This document shows positions 1 through 8,668 of a DNA stretch of 13,932 nt, in pieces. Each line of letters begins with the position of its first letter. The first letter of the stretch is position 1. The DNA is from Fragilaria radians (lineage: Eukaryota; Bacillariophyta; Fragilariophyceae; Fragilariales; Fragilariaceae): the NCBI GenBank assembly GCA_900642245.1, contig CAAAJI010000079.1, forward strand, positions 215,248 through 229,179, written 5' to 3'. Under the pieces are notes generated by a model. That model was given only the letters and a program-made list of their open reading frames with translations, had not been told where the DNA came from and ran no database searches. The position numbers and the translations under genes are program-made.

Positions 1-16
1 TTTAAAATGTGAGGTC

Positions 17-148
17 TTATTCATCAAATGATGAAGGATTCAACGACTTGTCAACGTACCGACCATGGGATTGTCTTGGAGAAACAAAGGCAGAAGTAGA
101 AGAGCTTACAAGGAAGAACACAAGTGCTGCAAAATTTACTTTAGCCAT
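17..148 (-). CDS. Short secreted or plastid-targeted protein, possibly the 5' part of a broken or spliced gene
   Basis: A 43-residue frame reads from an ATG at 146-148 to a TAA at 17-19. Residues 1-20 form a textbook signal peptide: a lysine near the start, a hydrophobic core (FAALVFFLV, residues 6-14), a serine-rich stretch, then STSA followed by F at residue 21. The A-F junction with FVSPRQ after it matches the ASAFAP-type motif that directs proteins through the four-membrane plastids of diatoms and relatives. Residues 22-43 are polar with few acidic residues until the end, as in a transit peptide. There is no recognisable mature domain. The frame stops early; another frame stays open from there to the window edge, so the body of the gene may continue left of position 1 after a frameshift or intron. 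It could also be a complete tiny secreted protein, or chance. The targeting signal is seen; plastid import is inferred. Confidence 0.45.
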   Translation of the reverse strand: MAKVNFAALVFFLVSSSTSAFVSPRQSHGRYVDKSLNPSSFDE

Positions 149-169
149 TTTTTCATTAATGATGGGCTA

Positions 170-194
170 GGAAATTGCCTTTTCGGCAACTTCC
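170..194. repeat. Small hairpin (10-bp stem with one mismatch, 5-base loop)
   Basis: GGAAATTGCC at 170-179 pairs with GGCAACTTCC at 185-194 around a TTTTC loop, with one A-C mismatch (a G-U wobble when read on the minus strand). It lies 22 bases upstream of the ATG of the short minus-strand gene, so it could sit in that gene's 5' untranslated region. A short stem like this can arise by chance. Confidence 0.3.
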
Positions 195-195
195 C

Positions 196-239
196 TGACG
201 TCGCTTTACCTTTTAAGACGCAATGATATCCTGACGTTG
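196..239 (-). promoter_or_regulatory. Pair of CRE-like ACGTCA/TGACGT sites upstream of the short minus-strand gene
   Basis: TGACGT occurs at 196-201 and again at 232-237 in the same direction, 36 bases apart. On the minus strand both read ACGTCA, about 48 and 84 bases upstream of the ATG at 148. TGACGT/ACGTCA is the core bound by CREB/ATF-type bZIP factors. In Phaeodactylum, CO2/cAMP-responsive elements of this type control plastid carbonic anhydrase genes (established knowledge). The role here is inference from sequence and position. Confidence 0.3.
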
Positions 240-292
240 ATTTCAGGCAAAAAATCCAAAATATGATACGACATCGTAAAAATAAACAATAA

Positions 293-330
293 ACTATCAA
301 CATGGAATTCCATATTCCGGAGGAACTTGA
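293..330. repeat. Repeat Y, copy 1 (38-bp exact match to 5699-5736)
   Basis: These 38 bases, containing a GGAATTCC palindrome and TTCCGGAGGAA, recur without change at 5699-5736 in the same orientation. The bases on both sides differ between the two sites. At the second site the repeat directly follows repeat X; here it does not. Confidence 0.75.
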
Positions 331-421
331 TACAGCTTGCTAGTACCGAGACTTATGATATCCAGAAACTCTTCAAATCCAGCATGGAGGTGATCCATAC
401 GTTCTATCATCTATCTACTAT

Positions 422-638
422 CTTTCATTCCTGACTGATATTCCCTAGAAACGCATTTTCCCATCCAATTGCATGTTGTCCCTGAATTTTATTATTCTTT
501 CCATTTTATTACCAGTATGGATTATGGAATTCATAATTTGATTTAAAGTACACACAGTGTCGTTAACGTCTGGGAGCTCTTTCTAAATGAAACCGTTCCT
601 TGTAGCTCAAGGTTTGATGAGAATCTTCAACTTCATTC
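422..638. repeat. Diverged repeat Z, copy 1
   Basis: Aligns by eye, at about 75-80% identity with small gaps, to 7193-7433 in the same orientation. Shared anchors include a run around TATGGATT, ATAATTTGATTTAAA, CGTCGTTAAC, GAGCTCTTTCT/TAGCTCTTTCT and ATGAGAATCTTCA. Copy 2 is followed 33 bases later by the gene-bearing block W; copy 1 is separated from its W copy by about 2.26 kb. This is decayed non-coding repeat sequence with no plausible reading frame. Confidence 0.7.
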
Positions 639-942
639 CGGTCACAGGGATATTCCACTTGTGCCGATAGCCAATCTTAGCCATGTGACCTTGTATTGGG
701 ACAAAGCCGTGAAGCAGTTTTAGCAGGACTCCTTTGACACGTTTCTTTTGAATTGCTTTCTTACATTCTGCCCCATGAAATTAACCGCAATGCATTTTTC
801 TCAATTCTTTTAACAAATTGTTTTCATTGTGAGGGTAACAATATCCAGTCTGAAATGAATTATTCTCTATTACTTTTGCCATTTCTTGAGCTGTTACCCA
901 ACATTTAACTTTCAGTTAAGAAACCAATGAATCCTTCTTCAT
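607..942 (-). pseudogene. Degenerate reading frame of about 111 codons with two internal stops, unrecognised
   Basis: One minus-strand frame runs from an ATG at 940-942 to a TGA at 607-609, interrupted only by stops at codons 9 and 54. DNA this AT-rich should show about one stop every 16 codons. The translation looks protein-like: a WVTAQEMAKVIE segment (codons 16-27), a TGYCYPHNENNLLKELRK segment (32-49), a Lys/Arg-rich stretch (61-70), then HGFVPIQGHMAKIGYRHKWN (78-97). I do not recognise the family; a transposon-encoded protein is possible. The 3' end overlaps repeat Z. No intact homologue is visible elsewhere in the window. It may be chance, but the low stop density makes a dead gene the better guess. 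Confidence 0.35.
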
Positions 943-2080
943 CTCTTTCACCTGGCTTATCTATGCTTTATCTTGGCTCTTTGAGAGATATTTGATGGAA
1001 GAGAGACTTATGGACACCAGTGCTCTAATTTTAGTAGACTTCAGTTCAAGATGTGAGAGCTGGTAATCAAGGGGATATTGATTTCATATCATGTTTTCTG
1101 CCTGGGCTAAACTCCCATTTACCGCTGATTTACTCCAGGATGTGTTTCCATTTACAGGAATCTTCTGGCATCCTTGACAAGAGATGGTAATCTCTAGTTG
1201 TTGTAGTATGGAGTGTATTGATATTGTCTATGTCTACAGCGGCTGTAGTTACAAGTTTGTGCCAACGTGGAAATGGAGTGCTCCAATTGCTTCCTTGTTG
1301 AGGATTTGTAGTGGCAAACAGGAAACCAATTTTCAAATGTGCAGACTGTTCCCTCAGCCTTGTCCTGCGCTATATATACCGGGTGCTTCGTTGCAGGATA
1401 GAAATTCCATTCTTATTGCAATCCTACTATCATTATCACAGAGTTCATGCTATGCAGTAGATGGTAGTGAAATTTACTCTACTAGAGGAAACTCTCAAGG
1501 ATTCACTCAATATCGATGCAAGATTCGAAAACAAGCTTTGCCATAGTAGTTGGTTGAGATATTGATTGTTGGAACGTCAGCATGCAACCGCGAACCTGAA
1601 AAAAATGTGAAGTATTATGATAGCAAACGTTTTCAACAGTTTTGCCAGGATTACTGATCATCTTAGTATGATACCCTTCTCAGATTTCTATTTATGGGCT
1701 TGTGGAAAGTTTAATTTTCCCCTTTGCTTTCTCAACATTCCATGTTAAGGGGTTTAGTGTCTTCTGCAAAAGTAATTGCATAATTACAAGCAGTATCATT
1801 GACTGAGCCAAGGTGAGAGGAATAAATCTTCCTGAAGAGAAGCTTGATTTAATCGCGGTCATCATTGGTCAAATATGTTCATACTTAAACTCTAATCCGT
1901 AAGGTCTAGTGAAGGGGAAGATTTTGAAGGCAAAATGTTGGAATTTCTGTGTTGTGTTTCTTTTTAAGTCAGGTCCATGGAAACAACTTTATTTTCATCC
2001 TCTTGGAATTGCTTTAAGGAATACTGTGGCGAAAAAACAGATAACCCTAGTGTCTCACGCATCTTCCTGCCAATCACGGT
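943..2080. other. Gene-free stretch, nothing recognised
   Basis: Two overlapping opposite-strand frames (1130-1336 minus, 68 codons; 1184-1546 plus, 120 codons) are the longest open stretches. Neither shows a motif, signal peptide or clear protein composition, and overlapping antisense frames of this size occur by chance. No tRNA, no terminal repeats and no match to the other repeat segments were found. The stretch lies between repeats Z and X of the left half and may be inserted or simply decayed sequence. Confidence 0.4.
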
Positions 2081-2220
2081 GAGAAAGATGCCTTAAGTGT
2101 TGTTTTATAAAGTATACGACTTTTTCTCATATTTCGCATCTCTTTTGGCTTGAATGCATTGAATCTTGTAAACTACGACCTTGTTTCCTCTTTTATTGTT
2201 GAAAATACCTGGATGCTTAA
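2081..2220. repeat. Diverged repeat X, copy 1
   Basis: 140 aligned bases match 5553-5692 without gaps, with 14 differences counted (about 90% identity). A minus-strand frame through copy 1 is open, and part of its translation (GIFNNKR, then KIQCIQAKR) is shared with copy 2. Copy 2 has a stop codon in that frame, and most base changes alter residues, so there is no sign of protein-level selection. It behaves as a decaying repeat. Confidence 0.75.
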
Positions 2221-2899
2221 TTTTTGAGCTGACATATTTCTTGTAAAGTACCTGTCTGGTAAGACCAGCCACTGTAGACTCCTGTTTACAGAAGGTAGGC
2301 CTAATCGTCACCAACGGATCTGCCTTCTGACTTTTAGGGGTGCACCTTCTTATCAAAGAAGCGGGTTTCAAGCACAATAGACATTTTCTTTTTGTCAAGA
2401 ATGCATAGCCTGAGAAATGGATCAAGTGGCTTATGTCCTCCATTGAAATTGTAGACCCAATGCCACACAAGGAGCATGCAGACAAGACCAACGTTATTCT
2501 AAGGTTGCTAAAAGTATATGCACTCTTGATTTTAAATCAGGTAAAGCCTCCAGAGAAGGCGTAAAGTACAAACTTCCCTTTGTGCATACGTTTTGAGGTA
2601 TACCAGCCCCCTGGAATTCACTGGTTACCATTCAGCCTAAAAGTCTGATAATGACATCTTTCACTGAGCATGCTGTCAACAGAATATTTCATATCATTCT
2701 GCTTGTTGGCACTTTATAATATGACTCCAATCTTTGAGTTAGTGCTTTGATTTCTTGTAGGTTTGGATCTTTTTCTTGATGATTAGCCTCTCTAAATTCA
2801 GGCAAACAACTGCATAAAGTGGGAGAGAATGTTTAGATTAATCATGAATGTTTCAGTTGAAAGTATAAACGCTTCAACTCTGCTTTACATTGGTAGAAT
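2221..2899. other. Gene-free stretch between repeat X and block W
   Basis: A 128-codon minus-strand frame (2105-2491) covers repeat X and part of this stretch. It is rich in Cys, Lys and Arg and has scattered cysteines (CSLC, CLLC) but no domain I can name. The rest has no open frame of note, no RNA gene and no terminal inverted repeats. There is no clear counterpart to the left of W copy 2. Confidence 0.4.
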
Positions 2900-4099
2900 T
2901 CATGCTAGTTTATATTTTTCAAATACTGCATACAACGCTGAATCAGATATTTAGTTATTTAATTAGCAAGACAGATATACTTCATTTGGGATCCTTTCGA
3001 CGCGTCTACCTCATATCTAGAATTATCTCTTCCTTCTTACCCTTTATTCATTTAATCGTTCTCGATAAGATTCACAGTAATCCATAGCTTCATCAGAAGA
3101 TTCCGAGCGACTCGAAAAGTCAAGAATAGCACTCCGGTCATAGCTATCTTCATCTTGTATTTCTTTTGCCAGCAATTCGTCTGTGACACCGAGTCGATAT
3201 GCATGACTTCTTGCAAGACGACATTCAGTCGCATATATTTGGCTCAGTAATTTTTCGTTATGTATTCCTAGAGATCTCTGCCTATCTTGTTCGTCAAGTA
3301 CGGCATTCATAGCATCTGACTTGTTATTCCTCCGCTGTCGTTCTCCTTCACGAGTCCTAATCTCTAAGCCTCGATAAAAATGACTTTCGTTGTCAATCTT
3401 ACTGTCATACAATGATATTAATCTCACAGTTTCTGAAAGTCTGTTCCTTATCTCCTCCATATCTCTTTTATTCAACCACATTGCATCGATTCGCTCCTCT
3501 GACATATCGTCAACATGAGGTATTGGTCGAACTGACACCATTCTTTTGAAGTGAACTCGCCGAATCTCACTTCTGTTAGTAAGCATGTTAATACAAGACT
3601 TGTGCTTCTCTGAACCAACCGCATTTATTATTTTTGATACCCTAGGATTCTCTATTCCAGATGCAATAGTCATGCTCTGATGAACTTCTCGATGAGAAAA
3701 AAATATGGCTTACTTTTTGAGATCACATTTTTGCTCTCGTAGGCATTTTACCATAAATTGATTATGATGAAAACAGTAACTTGAATCTTCTCCAGAATTG
3801 CAGTAGCGATTATATCTTTTTTGCGCAATGGAAAGGGACATACATGTGAGATTAAATGATTTTTAGTTTCCTTTCTTTGGATTAAAAACTTCAAAGTCTA
3901 AATGACTGCTAATCACGAAAAACCGTGAATACTACGACACTTTAGAGATTGGTTGCTAGGGTATCCTCTACTTTAAAAGCCTTTGCGACATTTGGGGAAA
4001 ATGTAGCATTCCGAATGTTGCAATCAAGTTATACTATTGCCAGAAATTGAGACTGAGGAGAAGGTGTTTACTTCCAGGAAAAAAGACCATTCAATGTGG
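2900..4099. repeat. Near-identical block W core, copy 1 (1.2 kb)
   Basis: This block matches 7467-8668. No difference was seen over 2900-3941. The first mismatch is at 3942 (T versus C at 8509), closely followed by an AG present only in copy 2; after that the match is again complete to 4099. The block holds the 209-residue gene, about 145 bases of 3' flank and about 425 bases upstream. It has no terminal inverted or direct repeats of its own, so it is not a simple transposon. Homology continues beyond 4099 at much lower identity. Confidence 0.95.
3044..3673 (-). CDS. Uncharacterised diatom-type 209-residue protein, copy 1
   Basis: The ATG at 3671-3673 is preceded in frame by a TAA (3710-3712), so the start is well bounded. 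The protein is charged and mostly helical. Residues 39-56 (VHFKRMVSVRPIPHVDDM) lead into an acidic helix with a Trp (MSEERIDAMW, 57-66). Next come a central RGLEIRTREGERQRRNN block (101-117), a VLDEQDRQRSLGI segment (125-137), a QIYATE segment (145-150) and a Ser/Asp-rich tail (175-209). This order (short basic strand, Trp helix, RGLE-R-R-N, Q-QR-G, then Y and A-x-LG-D) matches, from memory, a large family of uncharacterised proteins found in diatoms. No catalytic motif, signal peptide or membrane segment is visible, so a nuclear or cytosolic role is likely. The function is unknown. An identical second copy lies 4567 bases downstream. Confidence 0.75.
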   Translation of the reverse strand: MTIASGIENPRVSKIINAVGSEKHKSCINMLTNRSEIRRVHFKRMVSVRPIPHVDDMSEERIDAMWLNKRDMEEIRNRLSETVRLISLYDSKIDNESHFYRGLEIRTREGERQRRNNKSDAMNAVLDEQDRQRSLGIHNEKLLSQIYATECRLARSHAYRLGVTDELLAKEIQDEDSYDRSAILDFSSRSESSDEAMDYCESYRERLNE

Positions 4100-4840
4100 T
4101 TAGTTTTTTGTGATTTATTTCCTTACTTTAATAACAAAAATGAAAACGGATTGGGCACACAGAGCTAGTTGCATATTGTAACGATTGTTGCCTGTATTTT
4201 TTGGTAAATGGCATCATTATGAACGACAAATTCAGTACAAAAATGAATGAACTAGAAAATGAGATGACGTGGAAGCATCTTTTACCATTTTGATAATCTC
4301 ATGTTTTAGGTTGATCATTAATATTTTAGAACCAAGCTCTTGTTGAAATTGACCAGATGGCTTGAAAGACACCGCATTGTTTCAGTTTTATATTACCGCG
4401 TAACAAAAGGTTTCTTTAATCTGAGATAGATTGATTTTCTCCCTTGATGAAGAGAAATTTCACTAAGTTCCTCTTGAATAGCCTCTTGTTATTCTCTTTC
4501 CATTTTTTCTTGGGACGATTAATGGTGACATGATACTACCAAGATTTTGGAAATGCTCCGACAGCGAAATTGATGCTTCATTGATGATGCAATATCTACT
4601 TGATCTTCTTTTAAACTCATTCCACCAAGGTCGAAGCAGTGCCGATTTCGATTTGTCTTTCTTTTAGCTATGGAAAATTTTCGATTCAAAGCTTACTTTT
4701 TCTTTCAGGAAGTTTCTTTTTCAGTACGTTATTTCAACAAATGGAAATACCATCATTAAGAATGAAAATTCAGAGTTTTGTTACTGCAATACTTTGCCTT
4801 TAATTAGACTAAGCCCTCTACAGGATTTTTTTCATGGGGA
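4100..4840. repeat. Old, diverged right flank of W, copy 1
   Basis: This continues the W homology beyond the near-identical core, at roughly 75-80% identity with indels, against 8701 to about 9325. Shared anchors in order include GGTAAATGGCATCATTA, GAAGCATCTTTTACCATTTT, TTTAGG, TTGTTG-AATTGACC, CTACTTGATCTTCT, TTTCTTTCAG and CCCTCTACAGGATTT. No intact reading frame is shared between the copies, so this appears to be non-coding sequence upstream of the 209-residue gene. Confidence 0.7.
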
Positions 4841-5552
4841 GCTTCTCCATGGTATTCACTGTCATTGGAGTATTGAACATGCTTTTTATCATGTCAACTG
4901 AAGGTTGGAAGATGGAGAAGTACATCTGGCTCTAAGATAAAAATGAGACACCAATTCGCTCGAAATAAAGTGGAAAAAGGTATGTATCCAACTATTATAT
5001 ACGAAACATCTGCCGCCATTAAATATCAAGTTTTGGGCCAAGGAAATCATTTAGACATGGAAAAGTAGTTGCCATAATTCTAGATGATGCAACCAAAAGA
5101 ATTGTGCAATCTTGACGGTTGAGCAAAAGATCAAGGGAGAGCTGTTGACTATGAGGGAATTAGTAACAGAAATGTCCATTTTTAAGATTCACCATATCAT
5201 ATGCGTACCTTGTGTTATGAAGGTGAAATGCTTCTTTTTTCAGAATCCATTTTAAATTGCGGAAAATTCAGCCATTGGTCCAAAAATGTAATTTAGAATG
5301 AGCCAATAATCAAAGCTCAAGAGAAATTAAAATTTCAAGGTAAATGTGGAGCCTGTACTCTTCATGGGCATTAAGCAAATAATTGTTGGACCAGTAAAGG
5401 AAGAAAGAAAAGAGGCAAACAAAATGGAATAAGCTATCTGAAGAAAAACTCTGTTAAAGAGCCTCTTTACATTTCAATTGTATTCTTAAAAATAATTAAT
5501 TAGTTCTATTGCCAACTAGAATAGCTTCTCTTCACTGATCTCACGTATAACA
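4841..5552. other. Gene-free stretch, nothing firmly recognised
   Basis: One plus-strand frame from about 4980 to 5255 has only two stops, and its last 60 codons are Lys-rich and unbroken, but no family is recognisable. No RNA gene, terminal repeat or match to the other repeats was seen. Probably decayed spacer between two repeat units. Confidence 0.35.
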
Positions 5553-5692
5553 GAGAAAGATGCATTAAGTGTTGTTTTAGAAAGTGTAGGACTTTTTCTC
5601 TTGTTACGCACCTCTTTTGGCTTGAATGCATTGAATCTTGTGAACTACGACCGTCTTTCTTCTTTTATTGTTGAAAATGCCTGAATGCTTAA
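5553..5692. repeat. Diverged repeat X, copy 2
   Basis: Counterpart of 2081-2220 at about 90% identity without gaps. Here it is followed six bases later by repeat Y copy 2, an arrangement not kept in the left half. The minus-strand frame open in copy 1 is interrupted here by a stop codon. Confidence 0.75.
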
Positions 5693-5698
5693 TTTACT

Positions 5699-5736
5699 AC
5701 TATCAACATGGAATTCCATATTCCGGAGGAACTTGA
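5699..5736. repeat. Repeat Y, copy 2 (38-bp exact match to 293-330)
   Basis: Identical over 38 bases to 293-330 in the same orientation, with divergent bases immediately on both sides. The neighbouring X repeat is about 90% identical to its partner, so 38 unchanged bases are mildly surprising but within chance. Confidence 0.75.
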
Positions 5737-7192
5737 ATTCCTTCATGGGTATTCTTGAGAGGCGCTAGTCCCGCAGATGCAGCTTAAACATATGTATGTC
5801 GTATTTGCCTGAATAGCATAATTTGAAAAGACTCGCGTCCTGTGCAAAGTATTAAGACACTCTCGGAAGCTCCAAGCTTACTAATGTCTCTTGGTTCCCA
5901 TGAATTGTATAAGGAGTTCCAATTATCCTTTTTTCAAAGCAATCAATGTAGTTTACCTTTTAACGCAATGTGTATCAAAAATGCAGGAAGCGTTAGTTGC
6001 AGAAATGAATAATTGGTGCTCTATATAGCATATGAAATGGATTGAAGAAAGTAATGGAACATATATCATATTCTCATTTGTTGAATCTGGGAATATGATT
6101 TATATTTTGTGAGTTTCATACCTTTTTCTAGACCAAGCTTGATGAATAAATAAAAAAAAACTCCAAATCCAGCATGCAATGACTCAAGCTTTACAAGTTG
6201 AATGTTACCGTTCCAAACCTTGTGCTTGCGTATTTCTAACGGTCTCAGACGTTAGAGTCAGCCCTGGATGAGCCATTATTCATGGTATAAAAAAGTCATC
6301 ATCTTTGCAATGATTGAAGAGAATATAATTTGCTTTATTAGCAGAAGAGCATAGACTTCATTTATTTAGTCTGGAAGTAGGGTTACAAAAATCCCTTTTC
6401 CTTTCATCTTCTGACTCTTCTCCAAATAGAGGTACATGAATTGAGTTGAACAATAGCTATTTCTGATTCTAATTGAGAAAATAGTATTACTTTATGTTCA
6501 ATAGCTTGGACATTAATTTAATGGAAGGATACATTATTCACAGCACCCTTTTCCTTTTCAAAGAATTTTTTCAACTCTCATACCATATTTTTCAAGATTA
6601 AGAAGCTAGCAGAAAACACTGTCGGTAGCAAGGGCCTGGTCAGCATAACCCAACGCAGTATAACTTTGAGCAAAATAAATTCTTTTAGAAATAAATTCCA
6701 CTAGGCTTTTATTATGGACCAAAACATTTTGAATTTTATTTTAACGTGCCATCAGAATTTATCCGAATCACCTATTTAATTCCCTCCTATTAAGGCCAGG
6801 TTTCTTTCAACTGTGTTCCTTTATATACCAGCTGCTCTTATTCCATATTACATTACTGTGCCTTTTTCATCAATAATATTCTTTATGATGGACCAATACA
6901 TTGATATCCAATAACTGACACTTGTTGTCTTGGCATCTATTAATGGCAATTGATATTGCTTTTCAATATCGGACTAACCGCCTTGCTAAGCAATCTTTCA
7001 TGCTGTAAATGATTTCCCTGCTCAATTTGCTGTGGTTGTTGCTCTCTCAGTGATATGTGCACAGTACCATTTATTAGCGTCTATAGAAGTATTCCTTTGG
7101 TGCCACATTGCCAACCATCTTTTACAAAGCCTACAACTACACTGCCCAACGTCTCACACCAAATTTGCCAGAACTTATGTTTCCCTTACTAC
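5737..7192. other. Gene-free stretch of about 1.46 kb, nothing recognised
   Basis: Very AT-rich with frequent stops in all frames. No open frame of 60 codons or more begins here. It includes a short A-run near 6151-6160. No RNA gene, terminal repeat or clear match to the other repeat segments was found. It separates repeat Y from repeat Z in the right half, where the left half has only about 90 bases. Confidence 0.4.
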
Positions 7193-7433
7193 CTTTCATC
7201 CATGACTGACGTTCCCTAGCAACACATTTCCATCCAATTAAGTGTTGCTCCTCAAGCATCTTTTGTTGTCCATTTTGTTACCTGTATGGATTGTGGAATC
7301 TATAATTTGATTTAAAATACCCGCCGCGTCGTTAACTTCTGGTAGCTCTTTCTAGATCTTGTTGCAAAACACATTATAACGTTCCTGACATAGCTCACTG
7401 CAGCTCAAGAGTTCATGAGAATCTTCATTGATG
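7193..7433. repeat. Diverged repeat Z, copy 2
   Basis: Counterpart of 422-638 at about 75-80% identity. It contains a segment (around 7357-7380) with no clear match in copy 1. It lies 33 bases to the left of the near-identical W block, so in this half Z and W are adjacent, unlike the left half. Confidence 0.7.
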
Positions 7434-7466
7434 CTTGTCACTGTTGCTCAATGAACTAAGAAAGCC

Positions 7467-8668
7467 TCATGCTAGTTTATATTTTTCAAATACTGCATAC
7501 AACGCTGAATCAGATATTTAGTTATTTAATTAGCAAGACAGATATACTTCATTTGGGATCCTTTCGACGCGTCTACCTCATATCTAGAATTATCTCTTCC
7601 TTCTTACCCTTTATTCATTTAATCGTTCTCGATAAGATTCACAGTAATCCATAGCTTCATCAGAAGATTCCGAGCGACTCGAAAAGTCAAGAATAGCACT
7701 CCGGTCATAGCTATCTTCATCTTGTATTTCTTTTGCCAGCAATTCGTCTGTGACACCGAGTCGATATGCATGACTTCTTGCAAGACGACATTCAGTCGCA
7801 TATATTTGGCTCAGTAATTTTTCGTTATGTATTCCTAGAGATCTCTGCCTATCTTGTTCGTCAAGTACGGCATTCATAGCATCTGACTTGTTATTCCTCC
7901 GCTGTCGTTCTCCTTCACGAGTCCTAATCTCTAAGCCTCGATAAAAATGACTTTCGTTGTCAATCTTACTGTCATACAATGATATTAATCTCACAGTTTC
8001 TGAAAGTCTGTTCCTTATCTCCTCCATATCTCTTTTATTCAACCACATTGCATCGATTCGCTCCTCTGACATATCGTCAACATGAGGTATTGGTCGAACT
8101 GACACCATTCTTTTGAAGTGAACTCGCCGAATCTCACTTCTGTTAGTAAGCATGTTAATACAAGACTTGTGCTTCTCTGAACCAACCGCATTTATTATTT
8201 TTGATACCCTAGGATTCTCTATTCCAGATGCAATAGTCATGCTCTGATGAACTTCTCGATGAGAAAAAAATATGGCTTACTTTTTGAGATCACATTTTTG
8301 CTCTCGTAGGCATTTTACCATAAATTGATTATGATGAAAACAGTAACTTGAATCTTCTCCAGAATTGCAGTAGCGATTATATCTTTTTTGCGCAATGGAA
8401 AGGGACATACATGTGAGATTAAATGATTTTTAGTTTCCTTTCTTTGGATTAAAAACTTCAAAGTCTAAATGACTGCTAATCACGAAAAACCGTGAATACT
8501 ACGACACTCTAGAGAGATTGGTTGCTAGGGTATCCTCTACTTTAAAAGCCTTTGCGACATTTGGGGAAAATGTAGCATTCCGAATGTTGCAATCAAGTTA
8601 TACTATTGCCAGAAATTGAGACTGAGGAGAAGGTGTTTACTTCCAGGAAAAAAGACCATTCAATGTGG
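7467..8668. repeat. Near-identical block W core, copy 2 (1.2 kb)
   Basis: Matches 2900-4099 with one substitution (8509) and a two-base AG insertion (8511-8516 region) as the only differences seen. It ends two bases into the second unit of a local tandem repeat (8626-8700). Beyond it the W homology drops sharply to about 75-80%. The right-hand join looks like the edge of a copied tract placed out of register. Confidence 0.95.
7611..8240 (-). CDS. Uncharacterised diatom-type 209-residue protein, copy 2
   Basis: The nucleotide sequence is identical to the gene at 3044-3673, so the protein is the same: 209 residues with the HFKRMVSVRPIPHVDD segment, the Trp helix, the RGLEIRTREG block and the Ser/Asp-rich tail. 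The upstream in-frame stop and about 425 bases of upstream DNA are also shared, so both copies should be controlled alike unless more distant sequence matters. The absence of even synonymous changes means the duplication or conversion is very recent; it says nothing about selection on the protein. Function unknown. Both copies intact and in the same orientation suggest that both may be expressed. A duplicated assembly segment is an alternative, but the differing flanks argue against it. Confidence 0.75.
   Translation of the reverse strand: MTIASGIENPRVSKIINAVGSEKHKSCINMLTNRSEIRRVHFKRMVSVRPIPHVDDMSEERIDAMWLNKRDMEEIRNRLSETVRLISLYDSKIDNESHFYRGLEIRTREGERQRRNNKSDAMNAVLDEQDRQRSLGIHNEKLLSQIYATECRLARSHAYRLGVTDELLAKEIQDEDSYDRSAILDFSSRSESSDEAMDYCESYRERLNE

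Noticed and set aside
1130..1546. Opposite-strand frames of 68 and 120 codons
   Set aside because: They overlap each other, lack motifs or targeting signals, and their composition is not convincing; kept only as a note in the spacer entry.
2105..2491. Cys- and Lys-rich 128-codon minus-strand frame as the zinc-finger tail of a piggyBac-like transposase
   Set aside because: Cysteine spacing does not match a known finger, no DDE-domain sequence was found, and the partial second copy (repeat X) has a stop codon and no sign of protein selection.
3052..3234. 60-codon minus-strand frame inside the 209-residue gene (also at 7619-7801)
   Set aside because: Lies wholly within the larger gene in another frame and has no features of its own.
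2900..4099. Block W core as a DNA transposon
   Set aside because: No terminal inverted repeats or target-site duplications at either boundary, the encoded protein has no transposase motif, and homology extends beyond the right edge.
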